Source: Warburgia ugandensis (taxonomy: Eukaryota; Streptophyta; Magnoliopsida; Canellales; Canellaceae). Taken from it: a stretch of 64,000 nucleotides of DNA. The notes under the pieces are model-generated. The model worked only from the letters and a program-made list of their open reading frames with translations, ran no database searches and was not told the DNA's origin. Position 1 is the first letter of the stretch; each line of letters starts with the position of its first letter. Below, piece by piece: positions 1-11,511 of this stretch. A program made the translations under genes and the position numbers. Where the stretch lies: positions 7,577,001 through 7,641,000 of the forward strand of contig CP141126.1 in NCBI GenBank assembly GCA_035236585.1, in the 5' to 3' direction.

Positions 1-2020
1 TCTTATTCTTATACTCATGTAACATGGATATATTAGGTGAAGCCTCAGTCGGTGGTCAGACGTGTGCAAGCCTATAGGTTGGCAAGCTACCTGGTGTGTG
101 AGTTACAGGCGAGGGACCTAGGGTTGTAATGTGTACTCATTGTCATTGATATGAGTGTAATTGACACACTCTTAGGCCTTGCTTGTGCACGGTGCCCTGT
201 CTAGCATGACATGCATTTATATTATGATGTAGACATGAATTCTTATTGCTTTTAATGGATGTATATCCAGGTGTTGCTCATGCTTTGCGTGCCATGATGA
301 TTAGATTTGTTGTTGATTTGTTTAGACTTATGATTTTCATGTGTTATTTATTATAGATGTCTGATGATTTGACATGCCTTATGCATGTTTTATCTTTTGA
401 GATTCGCCATGACATTGATATTTTACACCACATGATTTATTGTATTTTTTTTTATTGATTTGTAATTGTCTACACAAGTAATAGCTTGCTGAGGTATTGC
501 TTTATTTTACAATGCGTTAGATTTAGAGTGCGATAGCGCTAAGGAAAAGTAGGTGGAGCAACTTTAATTGAGCAAAGACCTTAAGGACTATATACCTTTT
601 TGTACTTCTGTAACACCCCGAGGTTCCAACAGTCATAATATTGTTTGCTTTGGGGGCCCCATACACCCCTTATGGCTTTGTTCTTCCCTAGTTTTTTAAG
701 AAAAACGCATTGTGACTATTAGAGTTTCCCAAACTCTTATAAACAGCCCAGTTTCCTCTCCCCAAGCAATGTGGGACTAACTCTTTGTCTTTCACCCAAC
801 TTAAAAGCCTGTCAGCCTTCTCTTTTCTCTCGCTCATCAACCCAGGGCTTCACATCTTCCCCCCTAAGGAACACGTGCCCCCACGTGATTGCCAGGACTA
901 GGCGCCTGCATGCGACTAGCCACCACACCACGTGGGGAACTGGCTCTGATATCATTAACAACACGTGCACCAGTAGTTCTTGGCATTTGCGCACCCACAC
1001 TGGGTGGAGCAAAACCATGAGGCAACGTGAGGCCTTTCAGACAGTAGTTCGTCCATGAGGCAGTCTACCAAAGAATATAACATTGTCTACCGTACACTAA
1101 TACACACAATGACACTTTGGTATTTGATATGTGAAATGGATCATAAGAGCGAAGACTAGTATCAGGAAACGAAAGTGATTTGTGAGTTTGACATGTGACT
1201 GCATACCTTGCATTTCAAAGAATGTGTTTTGTACTAATGCATTAGTATTTCTTTCATTTTGGCATGAATTCGTGATTTTGATGAATGTGAATTATTTCAA
1301 GTTAAATGATAATTGAATGCTAGTTGTATGATTCAGCATGGACAAATTAATTTATATAAAAATATCATAATTTCGCTTATATACAATTGCATCTTATTTT
1401 ACCTACACAAGTGCAAGCTTGCTGAGATATTGTACTTGTTTACAATATCTCAGAGTCGAGGATTCTGGAGAAATAGGAGCTGTTGATAGGCAAGAAGTGC
1501 GTCAACAGAGGCTTTTGACGAAGATAGGTAAGAATGGGTTGTGAAATGAAGTTATTGTATCAAAATGAGAAAGAGACTATAATGTTTGTGGGTTTGTGGA
1601 GTTTTAATAACTTATGAGACTAGATTGTGATGTGTAGTTCCTGAGTATGTTTTGTTTAATGTAAGTTGTTTTTATTTCATTAGATGTATGAAAAGGTGAC
1701 AAAGTCTCCAATTTATGTTTGAAAAATGTCTAAATATTTATTAGGTACTTCGCAATGGCATGCGTTAAGTGTCAGATTTTTGAAAAATAGAGGAAACTTT
1801 GCCTGATTTTTTGTAGAAATGAGCGCTCATTTCACCAAGAATTCATGTTTTAAGAGAAAAAAATTGACACTCAGGGTTTTTCAAAGTGAATATAAAAGAA
1901 AAGATTCTTCTGCTGTTGTTTACTCTTTAAAAATGATTTTATTAAAGATCGAGCTCGCTAAGTCAATGTCTTTTTGTATTTTTGTATTTAAAAAGTGTTA
2001 AGAAAACCCGGGTCGTCACA
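1..2020 (+). repeat. Gypsy-type LTR remnant(s), 3' end, with nested short element
   Basis: No gene is visible. The right edge reads 'aaaacccgggtcgtcaca', the same terminus as the long LTRs at 21017-29713, so this is the 3' end of a gypsy-type LTR in + orientation. A family-specific block ('ctacacaag..agcttgctgag') occurs at about 470-500 and again near 1400-1425. That suggests either two LTR pieces or one LTR split by the TRIM-like element at about 605-1060. The left end lies outside the window or is lost. Confidence 0.6.
605..1060 (-). mobile_element. TRIM-like short LTR element remnant
   Basis: It starts 'tgtaacaccccgaggttcc' and contains the block 'ccccaagcaatgtgggacta' shared in inverted form with copies near 3.4 kb and 9.9-10.2 kb. 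At about 937-951 it carries 'tggctctgatatcatt', close to the reverse complement of the initiator-Met tRNA primer-binding site. That orients the element on the minus strand. No coding capacity is visible and the boundaries are approximate. Confidence 0.5.
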
Positions 2021-2352
2021 ACTACAGAGACCGATTAGTGTATGTCTCTTCTCTTGTGGTTAGACTTTTTAGGCTGTACATGGATGTTGATATTTTGGAT
2101 GGACCTTAGGGGATTTTGGACATGTTATTATTATTGTCTTTTTACGATCGTATTTGATTTGTCGTGGTTTTAGATTGAGTATGCTTAGCGTATCGACGAT
2201 TTGATTTCAGTTTATGGTCGTGGTTTTAGATCTTGGATGACCCTCAGGGTCTTCTTTGGGACTTTCTTTTGAATACTGAGTTATTTATGTTAATTATAAA
2301 TATTTATTTCAGGGATCTCACCTATTTTACAAAAAAAATTATTATTATATGT

Positions 2353-2368
2353 ATTGGAAAAAGATTTA
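2353..2368. repeat. 16-bp target-site duplication, left copy
   Basis: 'attggaaaaagattta' occurs here and identically at 3120-3135, on either side of the LINE fragment. It marks the insertion boundaries. Confidence 0.85.
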
Positions 2369-3119
2369 AAGCTAGAGTTATGGAGAGAAGCATTAGAATC
2401 TGAAGGATTTAAAATTAGCCGAACTAAGACAGAATATATAGAATGTAATTTTAGCAAGGAGAGTAGGAGTGAAACACCAGTCAAGATTGATAACCAAGAG
2501 GTTCCCATGAAAGACTACTTTCGATACTTAGGATCATTGATCCATGAGAGTGGAGAGATTGAGAGGGAGGTTACCTAAAGAATCCAATCGGGTTGGAACA
2601 AATGGAGATGTGCATCGGGTGTTTTATGTGATTGGCGGGTGCCACTCAAACTAAAGAAAAAATTCTATAGGATGGTTATAAGGCCAGCCATGCTCTATGG
2701 ATTAGAGTGTTGGGCAGTTAAGGAACATCATACTCATAGGATGAGCGTCGCAGAAATGAGCATGTTGAGATGGATGAGTGATAAGACAAGAAATGATAGA
2801 ATTAGAAATGAAAATATTAGGAGAAATTTAGGGATAGCACCAATAGGTAACAAGATGAGAGAGATTAGACTTAAAGGCTTTGAACATGTTCAAAGGAGAC
2901 CAACAACGGCACCAGTTAGAAGGAGTGAGGCAATACAAGTAGAAGGTTCTAAAAGGGCAAGGAAAATGCCCAAAAGAACGTGGATAGAAGTGGTGAGGAA
3001 AGATTTAAAAACTTTGAGACTAAATGAAGCCATGGTATTTAATAGAGTGGAATAGAGGAATAAGATTCATGTGGCCGACCCCTAATTGGGATAAGGTCTT
3101 GATGATGATGATGATGATG
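2369..3119 (+). mobile_element. 5'-truncated RTE-type LINE (reverse transcriptase C-terminal end)
   Basis: This is the 3' end of a non-LTR retrotransposon. A translated frame runs from about 2369 to 3055 with an in-frame TAA at 2576-2578. It shows the C-terminal reverse transcriptase region typical of plant RTE LINEs: FRYLGS, then RPAMLYG, ECWAVK, RMSVAEM, MLRWM and IGNKMREIRL, ending near a conserved 'aattgggataaggtcttgatga'. The 3' tail is a (TGA)n run at 3099-3119, as expected for RTE elements. A perfect 16-bp duplication flanks it, so this is one 5'-truncated insertion. The stop and missing N-terminus make it inactive. Close relatives are at 31.4-32.7 kb, 34.0 kb and 56.3 kb. Confidence 0.85.
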
Positions 3120-3135
3120 ATTGGAAAAAGATTTA
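3120..3135. repeat. 16-bp target-site duplication, right copy
   Basis: Identical to 2353-2368. It directly follows the (TGA)n tail of the LINE. Confidence 0.85.
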
Positions 3136-3170
3136 GAAAACCTAGGGTGCCACAATAACCCACCCAAAAT

Positions 3171-3402
3171 TCTTTTCCTCAAGCATTGTGGGACTAAACT
3201 CTGAGGACCACTAAAAGCTTGTTATCTTGTAGCTCAATATCCTCCCTTTATGACTACTCACCAAGACTTTCCTCTAGGGTCTCTCTCCTCCCTAGGGTAC
3301 ACGAGTCCTGGTGGGTAGTCTTGAAGGGAGGATATCTAGTTACAAGATGGTAAACTTCTGGTGGTCTTGAGAATTTAGTCTCACATTGCTTGGGGAGAAG
3401 AA
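3171..3402. repeat. Imperfect palindrome of two head-to-head TRIM LTR pieces
   Basis: The left arm, about 3171-3272, is the near reverse complement of the right arm, about 3305-3402, with a loop of roughly 30 bp. Matching anchors are 'caagcattgtgggactaa' on the left and 'ttagtctcacattgcttg' on the right. The right arm continues into the LTR end at 3530-3535. Confidence 0.75.
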
Positions 3403-3660
3403 GTCTAGATTGTTTATAATAGTCCAGGTATCTCTAATGATAACAGCACATTTTTCCTACGAGAAGAACAATAACGTAAGGCTTTGGCTAGAGCAGACAA
3501 TAATGCTATTGTTGGAGACCTGGCTGTTACAATTTGGTATCAGAGCTAAACCCCCTCATAATGATGGGCCTAGATCCATCCAAAGAGTGGTTGCACATAG
3601 AGATGCATGTTCCCTAAGGGGGAAGAGGGAGCCTAGAGGGTGGTCTTAGTGAGTAGTTCT
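3305..3660 (+). mobile_element. TRIM-like element, LTR end plus primer-binding site
   Basis: The LTR ends 'gacctggctgttaca' near 3532. It is followed after a short spacer by 'tggtatcagagct' (about 3535-3547), the initiator-Met tRNA primer-binding site used by plant LTR elements. After that comes a short non-coding stretch and a repeat of LTR-like sequence ('gtggtcttagtgagtagtt..gaaggatgccgagttacaag', about 3630-3690). No protein is encoded, so this is a short non-autonomous element. Confidence 0.6.
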
Positions 3661-4084
3661 GAAGGAAGGATGCCGAGTTACAAGTGTAATAACTTGCATT
3701 TTTATAATATATATTTCTTGCATGGAATTGACAACAAAAAGCTAAATGCCCTAATAACTATAGAATGAATAGGCAAAACTCTAGAACTAGAGTTCAAGTA
3801 TCCAAATATAACTTTTTTGGAGAAATTCCTTACCCAAAGCCAGGAAGTGTCCAGGTGCAATGAACCTAGAGAATCCTAGTTAGTTGGGAAAGGATGAGGA
3901 TATGTACTTAATTAGAATGAGATATGGGATAAAAATGAGAATGAGATAAGAATGAATCTAGATAATTAGGAAAAGATGAGGATACCTAACAAATTAGATA
4001 GGATAGGTAGGAGATGATAAGAAAGAAGAAGTCAAATCAAATTGGGATAAGAAGGGGACAAGAAGAAGGAATACATGAAACACA

Positions 4085-4132
4085 AAGAGAAAGAGAAAGA
4101 GAGAAAAAAAAAAAAAAAAAAAAAGAGGAAGA

Positions 4133-4203
<71 letters not shown>
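4085..4203. repeat. Purine microsatellite, (A)n then (GA)n
   Basis: A run of A (about 4106-4124) passes into an uninterrupted (GA)n tract of about 65 bp ending at 4203. The surrounding 3690-4711 is AT-rich with no recognisable gene. Confidence 0.95.
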
Positions 4204-4206
<3 letters not shown>

Positions 4207-4711
4207 CTCGTCTACAAGGTAGGGGTGAAGGAATTTATCTAATCTGGTTGGTTTTCAAATGAAAATTTATTTTTATGTGACTCATTTCATGATTAATCTA
4301 GTCGATAGGGATGCATCATTCATTAAAGAAGAGTTAAAAGTTTTTTTTTTAGAGTTTTATATGGGTTAGATTGATATGATAGGCTCTCAATATTGCTTAT
4401 CAATTTTTTTTACTCATTTTAATTCCTTAATAAGTAAACAGGCAATATGTGCTTGTTTTATATGGATCCAATCATGATGATATGTTTTTATATTATTCTA
4501 ACCATGGTAATCTCATTTAATAAAGATTTAACCATGAATAAGTATGTGCGTTTAGATTAGGTATCTTTGAGTTATCATATATGTACATATACGCAAGGTC
4601 ATCTATGTATGTTGTTGCATTATGAATACTTTAGATATAAATATATACAATCGATTACATATGTGGGTTTTAGATCGTATTTGATGGAGATTTTATCTTA
4701 TGATCAAATAG

Positions 4712-7680
4712 TGTAACACCCCAGACTTTTAAGACATTTTTTTTATTTATAATAATAATAATGGCATTTTAAATAAGAGCATTTGGGATCCCATGAGAAA
4801 AGTTTTAATTATCACTTTACTAAAACAATCCTTAAAAACTCCGGGTGTTATTTTTCCTTTCTCAAATCGATATACATATAATTAAAATATTACGTGTATC
4901 AATCAATTTCAAATAAATCGGCGCCTTTATTTTAAATCAAATAAATGTCCAAAATAATAATAATATGGGCCAGGGTCTATCCATCATAACATCTCATATA
5001 AATGTCCAACACATGTCCAAACATCTCAATCAAATCCAAAACATAAAGTATGCAGTCTATAATTAAATCCAAATGACAATCATATTTTAATGACTCACAT
5101 CACTGTCTAGAACTATAGGGAAAAGTAGTCTTCAGCAGCTCTCACGGTTTCTCAACAGCTTTTCCTTTTCTGGTGTCGCGCTCGAGATCTAAGGCATTGC
5201 AGAACAAAGCAATGCCTCAGCAAGCTATCGCTTGTGTAGGTATATAAACAATTAATGTAATAAATGAAAGAAATAATGAATAGCTCTGATGAAAAGTCTA
5301 ACATTTATGAATATAATAATATCATAATGTCATGTTCAAATAAATGTCAATTTATTCCATATGCTAAAATATGCATTTCACAGAGTCAAAATATGACATA
5401 AATCAAGGTAAATGGGCATACAATAATAATAAGGGCACCCTAAGGTAATGGGTCCCACCACATCACACTAACATCACTGATAAGGAGTACTCATAGCCAA
5501 CCTCTGAGTGTCGTCACACCCAGGCATACCATCCATAACCATGCTCATCATACATGCACACATAATAAAAATATGGGCCATCATGCTGCAGTGGCAACCC
5601 TCCATGGGTATCAACCACCACCGCTCTCCGTCGACACCATAACGGGAGACTTAGCGTCTGTCCCCATGGAAAGGCTCAGATCGGTAGTATGGACTATCCA
5701 TGTTACCAAACCCCTACCGAATGCCATCTATGGGCAGGTGTCTATCATATCACAATATCATCACATCACAAACTTGGAAGGTGAGTGGCCGACCCTAACC
5801 CTCCTAGCATGACGCCCACCGAGCGAGAGCACCCATCATTAAATATAAAACATGAAAATCATATGTATATGCTAAAACTCAAGAGCACTTATAGCTCGAA
5901 ATCCCCAAGACATGCCTCTCATCCTAGAGTTAGCTTATAAAAGGACTAGCTAATAAGCCTCTATTCTCATGTCCATGTAAATCCATGCATTTCCTATATA
6001 TAAAATAAGAAATAAGTCTCTATTTAATCATAACTAATTAACATCATGCTTATAAAAGCATTTGAAATAAGTTTATTAAATAAAAGATTTCAATTTGGAA
6101 TAATCATAATGTACTTAAAGTCGTATGAAATCCACAATAAATGATAATTGCAATTTAAAACACAATCACACATGATGCTATGTTTAAACATGGTTTAAAA
6201 ATCAACACAAAGCATTAATTGTCATCACCTACCTCAATGTGAGACCACTAGCTTGCTAATAATCCCCTTTAACTGGTATATTCTAGTGTACCTGTACATG
6301 TCACATCACTATTTTAAAATTTTTCTAAATAAAAAGTGGTCATTTCTAAGTTTTTAAGTTAAAACTAGGTCCACGTCATCAATACGGTTACAACGCCTCT
6401 TTCGGATTGTGATTTGGACTTCTCTAGCTCCTAAAAATCAAGTTTTAATGAAAATCATACTCAAATGGAGCCTGCCGGACCACCATAAGGTGGTTTATAC
6501 CGGCGGCTTGATTTTCTGCCAGTTTACACCGGTGCCACTAAGACGCCCGACCTCCAAGACGCAGGACAAGACGTGCGAAGTGCGTCACGGTCGCCAGGAC
6601 GTGCATCGTCCCGACCCCACAGCGCCCGCCAATCGCGGTCCATCCGCGCGCGACACCGCGCATGCGGGCGACGCCGACGTCATTCGACGTCATCTCCCAC
6701 AGCATCCCGCTGTGCATCCTGGCGTCAGCGCCAGGGCGCCGACACCGTTGATGACGCTGGAGAAGACGACTGGATTCCGGTTGTCTCCGGCAGAGCTACA
6801 GAGCTCCGTTTTGCACAATTTTTGCACTGTTTTCTTCAGAATTCTCTCTAGAATCCATTTATGCCCTCCTTTTGCACTCATTTTTCCAAAAACCATGGTT
6901 TTTAAATGATTTTTTCTAAGTTCCTAAAATCATCCATAGGTATTGGTTTTTGAGGTTTCTGGAGAAATCCACCGTTGGATCACTCCCAAATTTAAAGGGT
7001 TTGATCTTGGGTCTCTTGTGCACTATTTGGAAGGTGCAATTTCCAAACGGTCAAGGTTTGATCCGTAAAATCATGCTCCAACAGTAGCGTGCACAAAGTT
7101 CCCAGGAATTCCAATTTTTTCCTAATTTTTAAATGCTTTTCTAATTATTTTTTTCTATTTAATAAATACAGAAAAACAGAGTTTTAAGGCTTACCTTGCG
7201 CCTAGCCATGGTTGCTCGTGTTGCCGGGGTTCCACTCGCCAGAAAAATCAAAGCTTTGCAGGGCTAGGGTTCTGAGTGAAAATTCAGAAAAATGCTCAAA
7301 GTGGAGCGTTTTGGCTCCTGAGGAAGAATAGATATAGGGTTTAGAGTCCTAGGGGAAGAGAAACTCTTCCCCATACGTCTCTTTCCACTTCTCTCTGGCA
7401 ATTTCGCTGGACTAGTACAGACGTGTGGAAGACGGGGGTGCCATTATCAATTTGGACCCCTGTGTAACACGTCTCTGTCAAAAGACCAAAATGCCCTTAC
7501 AACTTTGACGGCGCATAACTCCCTCGTTTGAGCTCCGTTTCGCATTCTTGGTGGCGTTGGACTCGTATCGACGAGCACTTTCTAATTCTTATGTTTTCAG
7601 AAAAAAAATTTCATCTATAAATTTTTAATTTAATTTATTTAGTAATTTCCTATTTTATACTAAAAATTAAGGATATTACA
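4712..7680 (-). repeat. Solo LTR, gypsy type, about 2.97 kb
   Basis: The segment begins 'tgtaacaccccagac' and ends 'ggatattaca', so it has the TG...CA termini of an LTR. The flanks are 'aatag' (4707-4711) and 'aacag' (7681-7685), a five-base target duplication with one mismatch. Orientation comes from the block 'aatgcctcagcaagctatcg', the reverse complement of a block in the + copy at 1-2020. No primer-binding site or internal domain adjoins it, so it is best read as a solo LTR left by recombination. It contains a GC-rich block at about 6470-6790. The short ORFs inside have no recognisable product. Confidence 0.75.
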
Positions 7681-7685
7681 AACAG

Positions 7686-8800
7686 CGTATGGATTCATAA
7701 TAATGTACATATGTGTATGATGTTCTAATAATAATTCATAACCTGTCTTTATGTATATTGCATGTGCACGAGATTGCGGAATGGTTGATGCGTCATTTTA
7801 TTATTATTGGAAATGCCTTATTGATTGACAGATCAATTCCTAATGCTTTAAATACAAATCTGAACTTTGAAATTTTACATGCATATAACCACTTTTGATA
7901 ACACGTTGAGCACTCATCAACGCCATGCATGACACCTTGAATTGGTGTCATGCTTGGCCTTAAAAGATGAGATGTGTATTGTTTTCCACTCACGGGTGCT
8001 TTGATTTCATCAAATTGGCAGCACACCATGCACTACACACATAGTAGAAGTAATGAATGTGTGTTTGAGTATTTTGCATGGTGCTTAATGTGTGTCCATG
8101 CATGATCTAACACCCATGGATTTAAAGCAACTACCATGCTACCCTTATGCTTTGCATGATACTTCCCTTTTTACATTCATGTGTTACGTGGCTTACACTT
8201 AGATAGTGAAGAATTTTTTTTGCATGAAGCTTAGCTTGCCCACTTACATGATATTCAATGCCTTAGGTGAAGTGATGGGCAACTAGCATAAAGCATGCTA
8301 CCTAAGACACAATACTTGCACCTGGAACATGGCATGTCCTGCCTAGGCTGCGTGTATAGCAATGGTGCATGGACAATGGGCATGATGCTCAACATTGAGG
8401 CATTGTGTTTGGCTATTAGCCTATGAACAGTCCGCATTGCGCTCACTACTTGGGTAGGTATTTAAAGCATGGATAATGCTTAACACTAGCTCAGATGCTC
8501 CACACACAAGATTTTGATTGGTTTTATATTATGTAGTTTGGAAGTTGTGACCCAAAGGTATATGTTTCCATGTGTGTATAGTTTCTATTTTATATCGATT
8601 ATAGCAACTAAGTAAGATAACGGTTATATTGATGCTTGTAATAATTAAAAATAATAATGGATCTAGATCACAACACATATATGATTTTGAAAAGGTTGTG
8701 CTGCGAATATGTTATAATTATATATGCGAAGACTAGACTAAGCTAGTCGAAGATTTATGCTAATCAAAATATGGCCAGAGAACGGAAAGTTTTGAATACT
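7686..8800. other. Intergenic, nothing recognised
   Basis: No coding frame, RNA gene or repeat edge that I can support. The stretch is rich in 'catgcat' and 'gcatg' words and may be further decayed LTR sequence. Confidence 0.5.
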
Positions 8801-9846
8801 CTTATATGATGCACTCAGTAATGTGAAACGATCTAATGAATGAAAATTAGGCGACTCATAAGAGTTGAGCCTAGCCTGGGGCAAATTCTAAGACCCCTCT
8901 GGTTACTATGCTAGGAAGATCAGTTGGCCACTGACTTCTGAAAGTTAATACATGCCTTAAGAGGCCTATTATAGAGAGTATTATATCATGGGGAGACTAC
9001 TCTCTTGTGATCCAGTGCCCCCATGAGGACTGGTGTAGCTCGTGTGGTATCCACGGCCGAATGTAATTGGATGTGAGTCCTCTACCTGCATAGTATACCA
9101 TATAGTTATCAAACATAGACAGACATGTCAGTCATCCTCGAGGATATTTGACCATTGCCCAGATGGGTTAGTGGTAGGACGCTGCCACATAGTGAAATAA
9201 TAGATTTTGATACGTCATTCTTTGATAAAAGTCTAAATGGGCCTGTATACATGAGATTTGAATGATATATTAGAATTGATTGGAAACACTAGATTTTTAT
9301 GAAGGCATAAATGTTATATAACATTCATATCATTCTTATGATATAATATTTAATTGTTTGAACTACTTAATCTATGCCAATAATGTTGTCGTAGTTTTCA
9401 AATGGCTGGTTTAGGTATTTTCATGCTGAGTCGTCGTACTCACCCCTACAAAACATTTCAGGTGAAGCACGAGAGGATTAAACAGTCGGCTTGACCAAAG
9501 TAACTAAGGAGAATAAGAAGAGAAGTTTGGATAAGTACTTAGTTAGACATTTTATTTTTTTGAAATAATGAACACTTGAGGATGAATGTAATAAGACAGG
9601 CGACATTGATATATTTAATCTGAACCTTAATTACTTATTGTTTGGGTTATGACTAGGGGATCCTGTAATTGTACGTTTTATTTTGCTGTTATGTGTGAAG
9701 GTTTTAATGTGACACGGGTTGAAGGTGAAATTGAGAAAATTATATATGTATTATATATTTCCAACAACAACAAAAAAAATCCTGCAGGAGAGTTTTATTT
9801 CCAAATTATGTTTCAAAAATTCTTTTCAAAAACCTGGGTCGCCACA
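8800..9846 (+). repeat. Gypsy-type LTR fragment, 3' part
   Basis: It ends 'aaaacctgggtcgccaca' at 9846, matching the family LTR terminus. It contains blocks shared with the other LTRs: 'gactactctcttgtg..ccagtgcccc' around 8995-9030, and 'tactcacccctacaaaacatttcagg' near 9436, which matches 'tactcaccctatccttaacatttttcagg' in the LTR at 21017-23609. The left boundary is uncertain. Confidence 0.55.
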
Positions 9847-9849
9847 ACA

Positions 9850-10205
9850 AGATGGCAGGTTTTCAAGTAGTCTTAATAGTTTAGTCCCACATTGCCTTAG
9901 GAGAAGAAGTTTGGGCTAGTTACAAGGGTCTGGGGATCTCTAATGGTAACAACGTGTTTTTCCTAGCATAGAGGATAGTCTTAGTGGGTGGTCCCAAAGA
10001 GAGGATGTCGAGCTACAAGGTAGCAAGCTTCAAGTAGTTTTGAGAGTTCAGTCTCACAACGGTTGGGGAGAAGAAATCTGGCATGGTTATAAGGGTTAGG
10101 TGTCTCCAATGGTAAGAACATGTTTTTCCTACGGGGAAGAGCAAAACTATGAGGCTTTGCCCAGAGTGGATAATATTGTTACTATTGGAGTCCGGGCCGT
10201 TACAC
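9850..10205 (+). mobile_element. TRIM-like LTR pair (two direct copies)
   Basis: Two direct, diverged copies of the same short LTR sequence lie here. One starts near 9853 ('gatggcaggttttcaagtag') and the other near 10017 ('aaggtagcaagcttcaagtag'). Each contains the block 'agt(c/t)tagtcccaca(t/c)..gg(a/g)gaagaa'. The second ends 'gtccgggccgttaca' at about 10204, matching the LTR end at 3532. No internal coding sequence is present. Confidence 0.55.
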
Positions 10206-10244
10206 AAAAAAATCTTATAGGGGATCGAATTGAGATTGGCATGT

Positions 10245-10640
10245 ATCACTATTAGTGGGGCTTGAGCTGGGTTGAGATGAAGTGAGATCTCTTCATTTCA
10301 AAGTTAGTGGTGCTTGACAAGTTGAGAAGAAAATCATCTCATCTAAGCTCAGTTTTAGTGGTTCTTGAGATGAGTTGAAATAAAAATCATCTCATCCTAG
10401 CTCACTATATTGGTGCTTGACATGAAACGAGAAATCCCAATCTCAACCCTACACATTGTAGTGGTTTGCATATCACTTCCATCCCAAGCTGTATCAGTGA
10501 AGTGGGGAATGTTCCTATTATAAAAAAGAGCCATTTTTTCATCCCAAAATGCAACCCCAACCCAGTATTTTGTTTAAGATGAAAATGAACCATATCATCT
10601 CATCTCAACTCAGCTCAGCTCAGCTCAAGTGCGCATACTT
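10245..10640. mobile_element. MITE-like repeat built from 'ctcatctcaactcagctc' units
   Basis: The left edge 'cttgagctgggttgagatga' is close to the reverse complement of the right edge 'catctcaactcagctcag..ctcaag', suggesting terminal inverted repeats. Between them are two or three degenerate copies of a roughly 60-bp unit ('gtggt(g/t)cttgacaagttgag..aaaatcatctcat'). No ORF is credible. This is probably a non-autonomous DNA element, but I did not find a convincing target duplication. Confidence 0.4.
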
Positions 10641-11280
10641 GATATTTCCAGCCATCATTTCATCTCATGCCGAATTTAGGTGAACTCAGCCCAACTCAAA
10701 TTTTCTCAAGCCAGATCTCACGTCAGCCAAGCCAGCTTACTTCTCAAGTAGCACAAAAAGTATGTTAAACATATAAAGAGTTAGCCTCATCCAGTGGAGA
10801 AGAAAATTGAATTAATGGGTATTAAGATGTAGCCTGGAAGATGAACGATTCTTATATACAAATCACTATGGATAGATTCAATCCAAATTAAGATTGTTAT
10901 CTAGTGGCAAACAGCTTCTAAACTTTCATAATATGATGTGAGTAACACACGGTTCTTTGTCTCTAAATTCAACCAGATGGTTAAGATCTCATAACAACAG
11001 GTGGCCACTAAAGGATCCTAACATTGAGCCAAAAAGATCAAACCACCGTTATGGGTATTCTACACAACAAATCTCTGTCTCTGCTCACTGAAGCATCTGC
11101 GTAATTCCCAACGGGAACCGCGTGTTGTGTCCATATGTTATGCATGTAAAGCCAGTCCCTTTCTCGTGGGCTTTCCTCTACAACACAAGAATTCCATGAT
11201 GTCATTTATTCCTATTTATATGCGAAAATGAGACATCCATGTGCCTAATTCCTATTCCTAGTGTGAAAAACTCCATTCTT
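10640..11280. other. Upstream region of the JAZ gene
   Basis: This is single-copy-looking sequence with no ORF of note. It probably holds the promoter of the downstream JAZ/TIFY gene. A TATA-like 'tatttatatg' lies near 11213 and 'ttaaatac' near 11384. I could not identify a G-box that decides regulation. Confidence 0.4.
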
Positions 11281-11380
11281 AATGCATTCTTTTTCGGATA
11301 CATCGAAGCCTGCAACCCTAGAAGCGCCCACGGACTTGTCTTCGACGTTCACTTCGAGGTTCTCTGAGTCTTCCCCTTCT

Positions 11381-11511
11381 CTTCTTAAATACCCGTCTCT
11401 CATTTTCTCACTTTTTTCCACTCGCTTCATTTCCTTCCCTGCAGTCGGAAGCGAACAGCAGAAGAATTCTTGCTTTATGATCGAGGACTTGGGCCTATTC
11501 TCTGGTCCGGT
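11381..11511 (+). other. Possible 5' exon of the JAZ gene
   Basis: A pyrimidine-rich leader follows a TATA-like 'ttaaata'. A strong donor-like 'tccg|gtaagt' lies at about 11511. The sequence just before it can be read as a short frame starting at the ATG at 11478. I cannot connect this to the coding exon at 12.3 kb in frame, so it may be an untranslated first exon or not part of the gene. Confidence 0.3.

Noticed and set aside
4014..4262. Open frame of 82 codons on the + strand
   Set aside because: It is mostly the translation of an A run and a (GA)n microsatellite.
6409..6909. Frame of 166 codons on the + strand
   Set aside because: It crosses the GC-rich block of the solo LTR; the residues are Arg/Pro/Ala-rich without motif or splice context.
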